Positions 10,230-21,330 of a DNA stretch of 64,000 bases are shown piece by piece; position 1 is the stretch's first letter, and each line of letters opens with the position of its first letter. Location of the stretch: positions 1,912,501 to 1,976,500 of the forward strand of contig WPIO01000055.1 of NCBI GenBank assembly GCA_009760855.2. The letters run 5' to 3'. This DNA is from Cristatella mucedo (lineage: Eukaryota > Bryozoa > Phylactolaemata > Cristatellidae). Under the pieces are notes generated by a model that saw only the letters and a program-made list of their open reading frames with translations, was not told the origin of the DNA and ran no database searches. Both the position numbers and the translations under genes were made by a program.

Positions 10230-10999
10230 ATACCATCCAGCTAAGGCTGTAGCATGAGACCCAAGGTAGGCTTCGGCCGGAAAGGTGATCACCTAGGTGA
10301 TTTCAGAGGCCCAGCAGAAAGCTGCTGGTAACTTGAACTTCTTTTGACGTAGTCTCTTGTTGTAATCTTGAATCTCGCGTAAGTGACGTCTTCTATGGCT
10401 CGCCGAAGTATTAGTATGGACTCACACCCGATTCATCCTGCTCTGTGCTATTTTGTATATCAGAGAGTATGAACGGTAAATGTGAGAACGTTTGTGGAAC
10501 GTTTGTTTTCGGTTCTCGAGAATAAGAAACCGTTGCAATATACTTCACTTTTTGCCTAGATTCTTAAGAGCACGCACACGATTGGACGACTTGCTGACAT
10601 CTAAAATGCCTAAACCTGGTGTCCAGGTGTTGGAGCGCTGCTATTGAGTGCTGTGGCTAGCTGCTGTTGGTCTGGGTTTCTATTCATCCGGATTTGTATG
10701 TGAATAGGTGAACCACCTCCAATGCCTGGCCTCAGCAGCTGATTTGCTAAACGAAGCAAAGACGACCTCCGTTACAATTGGGTTTTTCCTACGTGACTTT
10801 CCCGTGCAATCATTTCAATGACTTCAGCTGCACACTAATTCTGGAAACTGCTGGTTTGATTTCCGAAAGCACGATCTCTTGATTTTATAGAAGTTTGAAA
10901 ATCTTTGCTCGCTATTCGGTCAGCAACAGGTGTATTTAAATAAGGATATAGACGCTCTCCTACAGTTTAAGCTCTTTGCTTGCTCTTGGGTCTTATCGT
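10230..10999. other. No gene recognised
   Basis: Unique-looking sequence. No long frame or repeat family was recognised. Confidence 0.4.
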
Positions 11000-11160
11000 A
11001 TTGGTAAGGTGCTCGCTCTCCACGTCTTAGGTCTTCATGACCCTGGTCGTGGGTTCGAGCCGTGAGCCGTTCGAGCCGTGAGCTCCTCCTTTATTGCCCA
11101 CAGCAGGCGGCGGCGGTATTAGCCTTCTAAGGCTCTTCTGCCGCTACATCAACGAGGCCG
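11000..11160 (+). mobile_element. SINE-1 copy with internal duplication
   Basis: The tRNA-like head GTAAGGTGCTCGC is followed by GTCGTGGGTTCGAGCC, with the B box near 11051-11060. The segment GAGCCGTGAGCCGTTCGAGCC then repeats part of the B-box region. The body shows tttattgcc and aaatcggct, matching SINE-1. Confidence 0.7.
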
Positions 11161-11914
11161 CTAAATCGGCTAACTTTTCCATTGTATCTGTTCTTACATC
11201 TGGCGATGTATTCAGCACCATGAAACCGCATTCCTGGTTTCATGAGAGACTTTTTCAGTCTCCATCGAATCTCCGTGTCAAGTATCAAGTATCTATTGTA
11301 TCGAGAGACGCCGCGATGCAAGTGAGTCGTGGGGTATGTAACCGGGGTGGAACAGCGGCACAACGGGTGCACACAAGAGATGGCGCGATGATATTTTGAG
11401 CGACAACATAGAAAGGACAAGAGTTCTCCAATGGTTGGGCCAATTCACTTTTTAGTGCTGGCCGAAACTTCTTCGCCGGCGGTCTGTTGCCACGGACGCA
11501 CGTGCCTCTAAGCCAAGAAATAAATTTGATTAGGTCACGGTTTAGCTTTTAGGCCGGTGGCCATTCAAGGATGGTAGCAGAAAAAGATCACAGAACGGAG
11601 TGGCTGGCCGCTAAATAACGAGGCATTGCGTAACCAGTTCAAAAGCAAGCCTGGAAGCAGTTCGGAGGAAGCCTCAAGCAGCCGCATCCTCTGACAACAA
11701 CGACCTTTAATTCAGCTTTATAATTGAGTTTTATAATTGAGTTTTATAATTGCTTCAGTTGACTGAAATGCCGATGCGATTGCCTTTAATTTGTGTGAAT
11801 CCGTGCCAAAAAATCACTCCAGACTGACGTCTTGACATCTACCGACTAGATTAAACTTTCAAAGAAGCCTAAAACGCGTACTTTTCTCACAAAAGTTGCT
11901 GAGTTTTTTCAATC
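11161..11914. other. No gene recognised
   Basis: Frames of about 100 codons lie on both strands over 11094-11420, but no domain was recognised. Three tandem copies of TTTATAATTGAG-like text occur at 11717-11755. Confidence 0.4.
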
Positions 11915-12325
11915 TAATTGTTTACCAATACCTTGTACAAACCTCAAATTCTTTGGAGACCGTGCCTTTAGTTCGTATGCTCCCAAAGCCTGGAGCTCAC
12001 TAATGACTTGGATCACGACATCCCCTGACTTGGCCATATTTAACAAGAAATTAAAACGCACCTATTTATCAAGCATTTAGTGGGTCCTTATGATTCAAAG
12101 CTTATGTGCTTATGCGTGTTGACACTGTGCATGCTGCCACTAGCCACAGTTGCATGCTGACCCTGTGCATGCCACCCCTAACCATGTTATTCATTTTGTT
12201 TACTGAGCATGCTATTACTAACCATTCGTTCTAGCTTCCTTTGCAGCAAATATAAAGTAAGTATTAAGACAGTGAGTTATGTGAGAGCGCTTTATCAAAT
12301 CTATTATTATTATTATTACATGTCA
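11915..12325 (+). mobile_element. LINE-A 3' end
   Basis: From RT C-terminal codons (taccaataccttgtacaaac) through the 3' UTR to a hairpin with many substitutions (TAAGTATTAAGACAGTGAGTTATGTGAGAGCGCTTT in outline) and an ATT tail. Confidence 0.8.
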
Positions 12326-12329
12326 TCAC

Positions 12330-12372
12330 TAGCCATTTTGACATGCTTTCCTTACAGCGCATGCAAAGAACC

Positions 12373-12417
<45 letters not shown>

Positions 12418-12490
12418 AGAGAAAGAGAGAGATACAGATAGAGGGAGACGGAGAGAAAGAGAGATTTAGTTCTCAAAGAGTAGTAGGCAA
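12330..12490 (+). mobile_element. LINE-A 3' remnant carrying a (GA)n expansion
   Basis: Traces of the LINE-A end (acatgctttccttacagcgcatgcaaag) lead into CCTAGAGAGAGA..., a GA-rich tract at about 12373-12472, then GATTTAGTTCTCAAAGAG. The tract replaces the short GAGAGAGATT of the LINE-A hairpin. Confidence 0.7.
12373..12472. repeat. (GA)n microsatellite inside a LINE-A hairpin
   Basis: About 40 bases of pure GA, then interrupted GA/GGGA. It sits at the same hairpin position as the (CT)n at 4379-4460. Confidence 0.85.
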
Positions 12491-12514
12491 GCCTCATATC
12501 GAAGTTTCAATTTG

Positions 12515-12850
12515 GAATAATAGTATTAATACACTTGATAAAGCACCCACACAGAACTCTGTATCTTTTTTTAGGCAATTTAGATTTTCTGCAAAGGAAA
12601 CACGATCGAATGATGAGTAGTATCATGCTTGATAAACAACATTAACAACATGATGACACGTACAGAGTCAGCATGCAAGTGTGGTTAGTAGCAGCATGCA
12701 ACAGTGTCAGCACGCATTAGCACATAAAGGACGACTCGCAGGGACCCACTAAAAGCTGTCATAAATAGGTGCGTTTTTATTTTCTTTTTAAATATGATCA
12801 AGTCAGGGAAGGTCGTGACGCAATCTCAACTACAGAGTTCAAGGTAAGCT
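12515..12850 (-). mobile_element. LINE-A 3' end
   Basis: Minus-strand LINE-A end: diverged hairpin (cttgataaagcaccc ... tttttaggc), UTR words ACATGATGACACGTACAG-like, CAGCATGCAAGTGTGGTTAG and the RT C-terminal side near 12840. Confidence 0.8.
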
Positions 12851-13454
12851 AAGGATCGGCCTCATGAATTAACCTTAAAGTAACTCTGTCCACAACCGTA
12901 CTACCGCTTACGACGTCTATTTTTATTTCCTGGCGGCTTTTTTCCCCATCGCGAAGTCAGTCTGCACTTAATGCCGCGTCGGATCGCGTCTCGTGGCGTT
13001 CTGCGCTCCTCGCTGCCGCGCGAAATGTACAGATCGCTGTCGTGCACACAGCGTCCTCGGAAATCTCATCCATCTTACGTCGCCGGTTAGCTCGGACATC
13101 GCCAGCTGCACTGGTCGCTGCCTTGACGTGGAGAAAGTAGCCCTTAATTCAGCAAGCTCAATTCTTCTCACCACGTGCTTCGCTGGCGGCGGACTGATTC
13201 AAGGTTTGAGAGAATTCATTAGTTTTCGCAAGCAGCGCCATCAGGAATTCAGCTGTCGCATGCCCCTACCACCCGAAGTGAAGACTGCGCCCCTTCGTTT
13301 AGTACAGGTGCTTTCATTCTATCTTTGCCCTCCTCCAAATTGCGAAAGCACGCAAAGCTCGCTGGCAGCAGCTTATTCGCTGACGAATATAATTTCTAGC
13401 GACCAATAAAGACGATAGATTAATTTCAATGCCGCTTACCTGGCAACAGTGCCA
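12851..13454. other. GC-rich segment, no gene called
   Basis: GC and CpG rise at about 12960-13110. A 138-codon plus-strand frame (12993-13409) starts with GTG, not ATG, and ends within CCAATAAAG, which could act as a poly(A) signal. Its protein has scattered Cys but no domain I recognise. A 68-codon frame overlaps it on the other strand. Confidence 0.3.
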
Positions 13455-13560
13455 CTTGCCTGCCACTTGCCTATTTGTATAGCGTCTTTAGCGAACTCAT
13501 TCTCTATCTAGCCTCTTTGCATATGCCACAAGGCTCGAGCCACGATCTCTGTAGTAAAAG
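13455..13560 (-). mobile_element. SINE-2 fragment
   Basis: Minus-strand text: tatttgtatagcgtcttta, then aactcattctctatctagcc and gcatatgcc, then CTCGAGCCACGA. This is the shared hairpin tail and B-box side of SINE-2. The A-box side is missing. Confidence 0.6.
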
Positions 13561-13779
13561 GTGAGCATTTTGACATTGGTCGTTAAGGGTGAGCACCTGA
13601 ACCCATGGCCCATATCAGGACGGCACTTGAGAACTGTGGGCTTTTGATTTTCAAACCAAACACCGTTTCCTGAGCCCAGACTGGGCTCACGCGATTGAAG
13701 CAATGCAGTGTGCACGATTAAAACTTCGCACACTTAGTTGCCGCCTTTGTGTAGCTCTATTCATTGATTTGGAGTAGTA

Positions 13780-13925
13780 ACAATAATAATAATGCAGTGA
13801 TACAACGCTGCCGGAGAACTAAACATCTTTCTATGCACTCTTCTATGGAAATAGAGATGAAGCCTGTCAATCGGTTAATACTAAAACGCATGGTGTCAGC
13901 ACGCATAAGCACGCAAAGGCCAATT
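13780..13925 (-). mobile_element. Degenerate LINE-A 3' fragment
   Basis: A TAA tail, a degraded hairpin (ggagaactaaacatctttctatgcac) and the GTGTCAGCACGCATAAGCAC word of the LINE-A 3' UTR on the minus strand, with the middle deleted. Confidence 0.6.
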
Positions 13926-14048
13926 ATTACGGATGGAGAAAATTCTTTGATAAGCCAGCTGTCTTTTAAGATTCTATTTACACGAGCTGTGGACTCGCTT
14001 CGCTGAGTCACAGTACTTCAGTCACGGAAGAAGACAACGCTGCACCCA

Positions 14049-14126
14049 CCATCTTGCCGCTTGACGGAAGTTCGCCATCTTGCCACGTGATGCAAGTGCG
14101 CCATCTTGCGGCGTAACGGACTTTCT
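14049..14126. repeat. Three 26-bp tandem units, each with CCATCTTG
   Basis: CCATCTTG occurs at 14049-14056, 14075-14082 and 14101-14108, exactly 26 bases apart, with similar flanks (GACGGAAGTTCG, GATGCAAGTGCG, AACGGACTTTCT). CCATCTT on this strand is the core of the YY1 site as known in animals; whether it is bound here is unknown. Confidence 0.7.
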
Positions 14127-14149
14127 CGCTTCAATTAGTCAAGATATCA

Positions 14150-14470
14150 TAATAATGATAATAATAATAATAATGCACTTGATAAAGCGCCCTCAGAAAA
14201 CTTAATCTCTTTCTAGGCGCTTTACATTTGCTGCAAAGTGAAATGCAATTGAATGGTAAGTAAAATCATGCTTAAAAAACGAACAAAATGAATAATATGG
14301 TTAGGGGTGACATGCACAGGGTCAGCATGCAAATGTGGTTAGTGGCAGCATGCACAGTGTCAGCACGCATAAGCACATCAAGGACGAATCACAGGGACCC
14401 ACTAAATGCTGTCCTAAATAGGTGCATTTTTAAGTTCCTTTTAAATGTGGTCAGGTCATCAATTCGGGGC
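14150..14470 (-). mobile_element. LINE-A 3' end
   Basis: A well-preserved minus-strand 3' end: TAA tail at 14150-14175, hairpin TTGATAAAGCGCCC ... TAGGCGCTTTACA, and the whole UTR up to about 14465. Confidence 0.88.
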
Positions 14471-14474
14471 ATTT

Positions 14475-15129
14475 CATGACAGGAGAGAGCAAGTGTTCCT
14501 TTGCTCACAGATTAATGACATTAAATAAAAACATATTTACCTGCTAGCGCTGAACCTATGACCAGTTGCGACGAAAAGATAATTTTATTGCCGTATAAAA
14601 GCTTCTGATTCAAACAATCGCACCGGGTAGTGTGACCAGGAAGCGAACAGGCCGCTCAGAGGCTCTTCTCTTCGCGAACGCAGCACTACGCAGCACAGCA
14701 GCGCAAAGTGCCGTAAAAAGCGCGGTTCGTGAAGCACCACAAGCCGCTATTACCTTTGTGCAAAAATTAAAGTCCTGGAAAGTCCAAGTCCTGAAGTCCG
14801 GACCTTTAAATGAATGGGCGCGTGCGAACATTACGAAATATTCTCGTTCGCGTTTCGCTACACCGAGTTCATGGCTAGTTAACACACCGCCTCATAGATT
14901 ACCTAATTGAGGTCTCTTTTGATGCTTTGCGGACAGTCGGACTGACAGACCGACCGAATTATTTACACACCAATTATTAGCTACTAATTAAATCGAGGAA
15001 GTTCGTCCGTCTTTCCGTCACTCGGCACTGCCATCACGTGGCTAGATGGCGACCAGTACTTCCGGAAGTGACGCGTAATAGATGTGTAATTTTACTGCGA
15101 CTCAGCGAGGCGAGTCCGCAGGCACTGAG
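14475..15129. other. No gene recognised
   Basis: Unique-looking sequence. Opposed frames at 14610-14910 have no recognisable domain. Confidence 0.4.
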
Positions 15130-17960
15130 CTCTAGTTGGTACACATTATTACATTATCGCGAGGATATTCCACCGTCGGTGCATCGGCGCATGCCCCGCG
15201 CATAGAAGCTGCTCGCACGCTCGAGCTTCCGGCCTCGGAGCGCCGGCCTCCAAAGCATCTCGGCCGATCGATCCGATGGCAGCAGCGAATGTCAGCTGAC
15301 TAGGAAGTCTGCTCAAATCGCACTCCCGCGAGACGTCTGGGCCGGTGGCGGCGAAAGACGTGCTGAAAGTCGTGCTCCTGCTAGTTTTTAGCGGGAATGT
15401 AGGGACTAGTCACTCGGCCCCCAGCCCCCGTACGCCACCGCCGACGAGCGGAGAGAGGCGTGCCATTCGCCGCGGGGATGCAGCGGCGAAATTCTCGACT
15501 GAAGACGGCGGCGGTGGTAGTACAAAGACAATTCCGCGTGCGCGTGCAGCAAGGCCGCGCCTCCTCCGGACCTGCGACGGGCAGGTAGGAAATGCACATT
15601 CCAGCGAGGATTCGTCAGCCGCCGGCGCTCGGGCGGCTGACGATTGCCAGCCTCGCACGTCGGCAGCTCGGCACCAAAGTTGGCGGCGAGCGCGCCGGGC
15701 GAGCGAAGCGGCACATGGCGGCGGCGGCGGCGGCTGCCGCTGCGGCTGCGGCTGCACGTGATCGCTCGCTCTCCAGCGGAATCACTCGCCGACGCGCCGA
15801 CGGCTGACGCGCATTCATCGCAATGCAGCAGGCGCTCAATAAAATTTCCCCGGCACGTCTTCGATAGATGCTCGGCCGACGATCTCCGGGGGGGGTGGGG
15901 TGGGGGCTCGAGAGCAGTGCAGTGCAGCGGCGGCGACGCAGACGCTTTGCCGCACGGTAGGTCCGGCGGCTGCGAAACCCTTTGACCGAGCAGCAGACTC
16001 TTTCGCACATGGTGGTGACTTTGCTCTAGCGCACGGTTTATAACATCTTTCTCGTGATACTCATCTTCGGCAGCTTTTTTTGCTACTCCCTTCCCCACAA
16101 TGTTTGCGAATTTTATCCGATTCAAGCTACGCTTCGACTTTGTATAGCTCTCACTGAAAGCCGCCGGTCCAAAGCTGCCAGAGAGCGTAGGGAGGCGAGC
16201 GCAGCTCAAAAGAAATTTGATTTTCTTTTTTTATTTTGGTTGCATACTTTATAATCCATGATGAACGCTGGAGCTTCAGCTGTAGTATTTTAGTCCAGTA
16301 GTATTTTTTTAAGACTTTCTGTCCGAAACAGTAATAAAACAGAGAACAAATAGTAACAGTAGCAAACAGTAACAAATCAGAGAAACAGCGGCCGTTAACT
16401 GCTTTTTGCTATTTTGGGCGAAAAGCTGCCATTCGACCGCTAAACCGCGTTTATTTATTTATTCGACCGCTAAACCGCGTTACCGCTACACAGTTAACGG
16501 ACACCCCGCACTGCGCATTGAGAAGCCGTGCAGGAGTATTGGCCATAGCATTCAAGTGCTTCTTCGCTTCCGCGGTCATGGGTCATGGGTCATAGGCCGG
16601 TTGTTCGGACACATTTTCGGACCGCCGACGGCGTTCGATAGCTCCGCTCTCCGCGCAGAGCGTAAGACGCCCCGCGCGGCCGGCGGAAAGTACCGAAGCT
16701 CGCCGATGGAAGCGCGCGCTGGCAAAAGAGAACGCGCGTATCGCAGGTCGGCCGGCCAGGCCAAACTCGGCGGAATCGGCAGCGCACAGCGTCATCTCGT
16801 CGTACCCCGACGACTGGCGCGCCGGGCGAAACTTCCGGCTGCTTGGCGCCACGGCGAGGCACTTTGGGCCGTCCTCCAACAGCGTTCTCAATTCAGCGAA
16901 CCGCGGTCTGCAGGAAGGAGTAACTATTAAAAAAATGCAACTCCTCTACATATCGCCCGAAGAGAAGATAGATAGTCTCAGTCGAGGCGCTTCGCGTGTG
17001 TGCAGCTCGAGGCTCGAGACGGAGGCGCATCGAACGCGCTCGCCTCAAACTCCGTCGTCGAAGGCGAGCGCCTGTAGCGCGCAGCTTCGTCGCAAGCGCC
17101 AGCTGGAATGTATTTCCTCATTCGTCGTTTCTCCCAGCCCAACAGACCTCGGCAGCGTCGTCAGCACGCCACTGAACTCGGAACACCTCGCGGACGCTTG
17201 TGGCCTCCCTCCAAGCTGTGACTGATCCCATCACAATTCCGTACCCCAAGGTAACAGCGGTGTCCGTACTCGCCGTAAATGTCAGTGGACCATAAGCTGG
17301 CGTCCAACGCGAGTAGCGACGCGCCATAAGTGGCCACACACCATAAGCGAGCAGCAGCGAGTCCTCCTTCCTGGCCCGGGCCAAACCCCGGGCCAGGAGC
17401 GGCCGAGCGGAGCGGCGCAGCGACGCCAACGGAAGCCGGGCGTGAAACCGCGATCATCGGGCCCAGAAGGACGAGCGTACTAACGGACGGACGGACGGAC
17501 CGTGTAAGGACGTCCGTTCAGACCGAACGGCTCGCGCCAGCTCGCTGTGCCGGCGCTGCTCGCCCGCCGGCCGCAGCGCCAGCTGGTGGCGCCTTGGTCG
17601 GCGTTGCGTGTGCGAGGATTGGCGAGATTCCCGAGTCGAGCGCTCTCTTCTTTTCTCGATTGCGAAAAGTACGCGCGGCTCCGTCGCTGATCGCCGGTCG
17701 CCATCAGACGGCGGCATCCGGCGGTCACAGGACGCCGCCCTGCTCTGGATGCCAAGGCACGCCTCCACGGACGACTTGCAGCAGACGAGTCTCGCTCGCT
17801 CGCTCGCAACCGGATTCCGCGTCAGGTGGCGCCACCCGCAGTCTTTCGCCGACCCACAGAGTGCGCTCGCATGGCCACATGAAATCCGGATACAGCACGG
17901 CTGTCAACGCACCTCGCGCCTCGATCGGGCGGCTCAAGGTTAAGAGTTAATAAAAACCAT
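15130..17960. other. 2.8 kb GC-rich CpG island, no exon defined
   Basis: CpG is dense from about 15180 to 15980 and 16600 to 17960, and frames overlap on both strands (the longest 267 codons, minus, 15406-16209), as expected from stop-poor sequence. A plus-strand frame from 15345 starts with GTG, has a hydrophobic run VLKVVLLLVFSG, and reaches a possible donor GGGCAG|GTAGGA near 15583, but has no in-frame ATG. It may be a promoter or first-exon region. I recognise no product. Confidence 0.4.
15886..15910. repeat. G-run cluster
   Basis: GGGGGGGGTGGGGTGGGGG on the plus strand meets the simple rule of four G runs separated by one base, so a G-quadruplex is possible. Confidence 0.6.
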
Positions 17961-18054
17961 TTGAAGTCGCAGCGCGCTGGGGCGCGTGGGTGGCGCCGGC
18001 TAACTAAACATTTCGGTCGTAGCTTAGCAACGACTGCGGCCGCCGCGGTCACCT

Positions 18055-18790
18055 TTAATAATAATAATAATAATAATCATGCCCTTGATAAAGAGCTCAA
18101 AGAGAACACAATCTCTTTCTACACTCTTTACATTTGCTGCAAAGGGAAACCGATTGAATGGTTAGTGGTAGCATGCTCGATAAACAGCAAGAATAACATG
18201 GTTAGGGGTGACATGCACAGCGTCAGCATGTAAATGTGGTGAGTGGCAGCATTCAGTGTCAGCACGCATAAGCACATGAAGTACGAATCACAGGCACCCA
18301 CTAAAGGCTGTCATAAATAGGTACGTTTTTATTTTCGTTTTAAATATGATCAAGTCAGGGGATGTCGTAACGGAAGTCGGGAGTGAGTTTCAGGATTTGG
18401 GAGCATACGAACTAAACGCACGGTCCCCATAGGATTTGAGGCTTGTACGCGGTATTGGTAAACTGTTTGATTCCGAAAAGCGGGTGGTACGATGCTTGGC
18501 CTGATGGGGGAGTAGATCTGAGAGATAGGCTGCAGCCAAAGAATGAAGGGACCTAAAAGTGAGCGACAAAACCTTGAAGTCAATCCGTTGCTTGACTGGT
18601 AGCCAGTGCAGGTCGGCGAGAAGTGGAGCAATGTGGCAACTGCGACGCTCACGACAGACAAGCCTAGCTGCAGTTTTGCACCAGCTGCAATCGCCTGATC
18701 GCACATGCTGGTAGGCCAGCAAGCAGTGAGTTACAGAAGTCGAGACGGGATGTCACAAATGCATGGACCAACTTAGATATGGTATCCCTG
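18055..18790 (-). mobile_element. LINE-A, minus arm of a head-to-head pair
   Basis: The 3' tail (TAA)n is at 18056-18077, followed by hairpin, UTR and RT C-terminal region up to about 18790 (gcatggaccaacttagatatggtatccc). It abuts a plus-strand copy of the same region, making an inverted repeat. Confidence 0.88.
18350..18722 (-). pseudogene. LINE-A RT C-terminal fragment
   Basis: Two overlapping frames encode pieces such as LLADLHWLPVKQRIDFKVLS, the thumb/C-terminal region that follows the RT palm in CR1/L2-type proteins. A lost codon near GAKLQLG/CKTAARL shifts the frame. No catalytic core remains. Confidence 0.8.
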
Positions 18791-19347
18791 GTACCATAGG
18801 TGTCATTTTCCAACGCGACCTCTCGTTAGACGACCATATCAGCTCCACAGTCAAATATGCCTATTTTCAGCTTCATAACATTGCTAAAATTCGGGCTTGT
18901 TTAGATAAGGATACAACGTCCAAGTTGGTCCATGCATTCGTGACATCCCGTCGCGACTTCTGCAACTCACTGCTTACTGGCCTACCAGCATGTGCGATCA
19001 GGCGATTGCAGCTGGTGCAAAACTCTGCAGCTAGGCTTGTCTGTCGTGAGCGTCGCAGTTGCCACATCACACCACTTCTCGCCGACCTGCACTGGCTGCC
19101 AGTCAAGCAACGGATTGACTTCAAGGTTTTGTCGCTCACACTTAGGTCACTTCATTCTTTGGCTCCAGCCTATCTCTCAAATCTACTCCCCCACCAGGCC
19201 AAGCATCGTACCACCCGCTTTTCGGAATCCAACAGTTTACCAATACCTCATACAAACCTCAAATCCCGTGTTGACCGTGCATTTAGTTCGTATGCTTCCA
19301 AGCCTGGAACTCCCTCCCGACTTGCGTCAGAAAATCCCCTGACCTGA
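18763..19347 (+). pseudogene. LINE-A RT C-terminal fragment, open for 194 codons
   Basis: The frame carries [57 protein letters not shown] and the terminal block ending in a stop at 19345-19347. This is the full RT C-terminus of LINE-A in a single frame, without the palm domain. The start codon given by the frame lies in the opposed element, so no protein is expected. Confidence 0.85.
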
Positions 19348-19646
19348 CCACATTTAAAAAGAACTTAAAAACACACCTATTTAGGACAGCATTTAGTGGG
19401 TCCCTGTGGTTCGTCCTTGATGTGCTTATGCTTGCTGACACTGTGCATGCTGCCACTAACCACATTTGCATGCTGACCCTGCGCATGTCACCCCTAACCA
19501 TGGTATTCATTTTGTTTGTTTATCAAGCATGATATTACTCACCATTCAATTGTATTTCCCTTTGCAGAAAATGTAAAGCGCCTGGAGATAGATTGAGTTC
19601 TCTGAGGGCGCTTTTTCAAGTGCATTAATATTATTATTGTTATTAT
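18791..19646 (+). mobile_element. LINE-A, plus arm of a head-to-head pair
   Basis: Starts near ACCATAGGTGTCATTTTCC inside the RT gene and ends with the hairpin and tail at 19615-19646. Over about 650 bases it is closely similar to the reverse complement of 18055-18790, so one transcript through both could fold into a long hairpin. Confidence 0.88.
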
Positions 19647-20039
19647 TAGGACTGCGTATATGGCCGGAAGTTCTGCCCGGAAGTGAAAGCCGTAGCTCCC
19701 GGCTGTGACGCCACGTCTAACTTAGAAGTAAACCGGAAATAATATATCTAAAAAAAAATTTTCGGTTCTCTGAATCAAGTAAGACTTTTGTCTTAACTTG
19801 CTGAATCGTTTTAAAGGTTGAGGTACATGTTGTGGTTTATATGAAGCTTCTTTCGCAGTATTATTATTATAATTACTATTATTATTGTGTAGCTTGGTGT
19901 CTCGTAAACTTCATAACTTGACTAATGTTTGACGGATCAAAGTGAAATGTCAAATGTGAGTTCAGCTCAGCTTGTATGTCACAGCAGTAGCTCATTTTTT
20001 ATTTTTGTTGGATGACGTAAGTTAGACATGTCCGTTATT
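19647..20039. other. No gene recognised
   Basis: Unique-looking sequence with a short ATT-rich run at 19858-19885. Confidence 0.4.
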
Positions 20040-20790
20040 ACGGATAATAAAATTCAAGGACATTTAATGACATGAAGAGCATAACTTATCCATCAAAATT
20101 GGCTCTGCCATCATGCCCTCGGTTTCAATTTTACGAAATGTAGGTGTCGTGTTCCGAAGGTACGTTTCGCTTGACCACGACATCGGCTACAAGGTCAAAT
20201 CTGTCTAATTTCAGCGAGCAGCCTTGCAAATATTGGGGCCTGCTTAGAATAGAATAGAAAGATATTGAGTTCTCTGAGGATGCTTCATCAAATTTATTAT
20301 TAGTATTATTATAAGCTAATCAGATCCGTGATGATCCATGCATTCATGTCTAAGCTAATCCATGCATTCATGTCATCCTCTCTCGACTTCTGTTATTCAC
20401 TGGGTGCAGGTCTTCAGGCCAATGCAATTAGGCGCTTACTGCTGGTACAAAACTGCAGCAGCTAGGCTTGTCTGTCGTAAGCGTCCCCTTTGCCACATTG
20501 CACTACTGCTCGCCGACCTGCACTGGCTCCCCATTAAGTAGCGCATCGATATAAAGGGTTTGTAGCTCAATTTTAGGCCCCTTTATTTGTTCTCCTAGCC
20601 TACCTATCAGCAGTACTCCCCTGTCAGACTAGGCTGAATTTCGCCACTGACTATCGACATATGACTGAAATATCTGAACTGAATATCGAAATGTTTTTAA
20701 AGCATAAATAAAGTGTCTAGAAAGAGATTTAGTTCTCTAAGGATGCAATAGAAATTTATTAATGTTATTGTTACTATTACAATAATATAC
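20040..20790 (+). mobile_element. Old, rearranged LINE-A copy
   Basis: Diverged plus-strand RT text: CAAAATTGGCTCTGCCATCAT and the GTAGGTGTCGTGTTCCGAAG thumb words, then a hairpin-and-tail block at 20255-20312, then further RT C-terminus (gcttgtctgtcgtaagcgtc, gccgacctgcactggctccc) and a second hairpin at 20708-20780. The first hairpin block looks like a small insertion into the older copy. Confidence 0.7.
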
Positions 20791-21179
20791 CATCATTCTT
20801 ATACAAGCATTCTGTAGGAAACATGAAGACACTCGCGGCTCCTGGTTACTAAGATCTCTAACTAATAACTGAAGCAGTAGCACTGAACTAGTAGCACTGA
20901 ATAGTACACAGGTATGAACTGCGCACAATGACAAAAAGACAACTTCATTGGGGCAAAGGAGAGCGGAACAGGAATCGGAACAGGATTTCTGCTAAGCTGA
21001 GACCTAAAAGATGCAATAGTATCTCTGGTCGTGACAATAGCCGAGTGAGTTACACACTTTCGGTGCAAGCGAGCTGAAGGCTGGATTCCCAAAATATTTC
21101 AGTTAATTCAGATAGAAGGCGAGATATTTCTATGCTGAGAAGCGGCGTGTTCGAAAGAATATTGGAGAAGCGAGGAGGA
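20791..21179. other. No gene recognised
   Basis: Unique-looking sequence; no domain in the short minus-strand frames. Confidence 0.4.
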
Positions 21180-21330
21180 CTAATAATAGTAGTAAGCTAT
21201 TTTTGAAGCACTCTTGGCTAAACTAATTTTCTTCCTAGGCACTTACAAAACTCAAGGAAGTGAGTATATCTTTTGCTCAGTGATGACATCTAAAGTGTCT
21301 ATGGGCAGCGGTCGAACCATGATCGTCATG
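21180..21330 (-). mobile_element. Possible SINE with LINE-A-like tail
   Basis: On the minus strand, ATGGTTCGACCGC (about 21309-21321) resembles a polymerase III B box. Further 3' lies a degraded hairpin and TTATTA tail like LINE-A (21185-21255). The match is weak and old. Confidence 0.35.

Noticed and set aside
12993-13409. 138-codon plus-strand frame as a gene
   Set aside because: No ATG start, no recognised domain, opposed frame present; kept only as an unannotated stretch.
15406-16209. 267-codon minus-strand frame as a gene
   Set aside because: It lies in a GC-rich island where all frames are long; low-complexity Arg/Ala/Pro, no domain, overlapping frames of similar length on the other strand.
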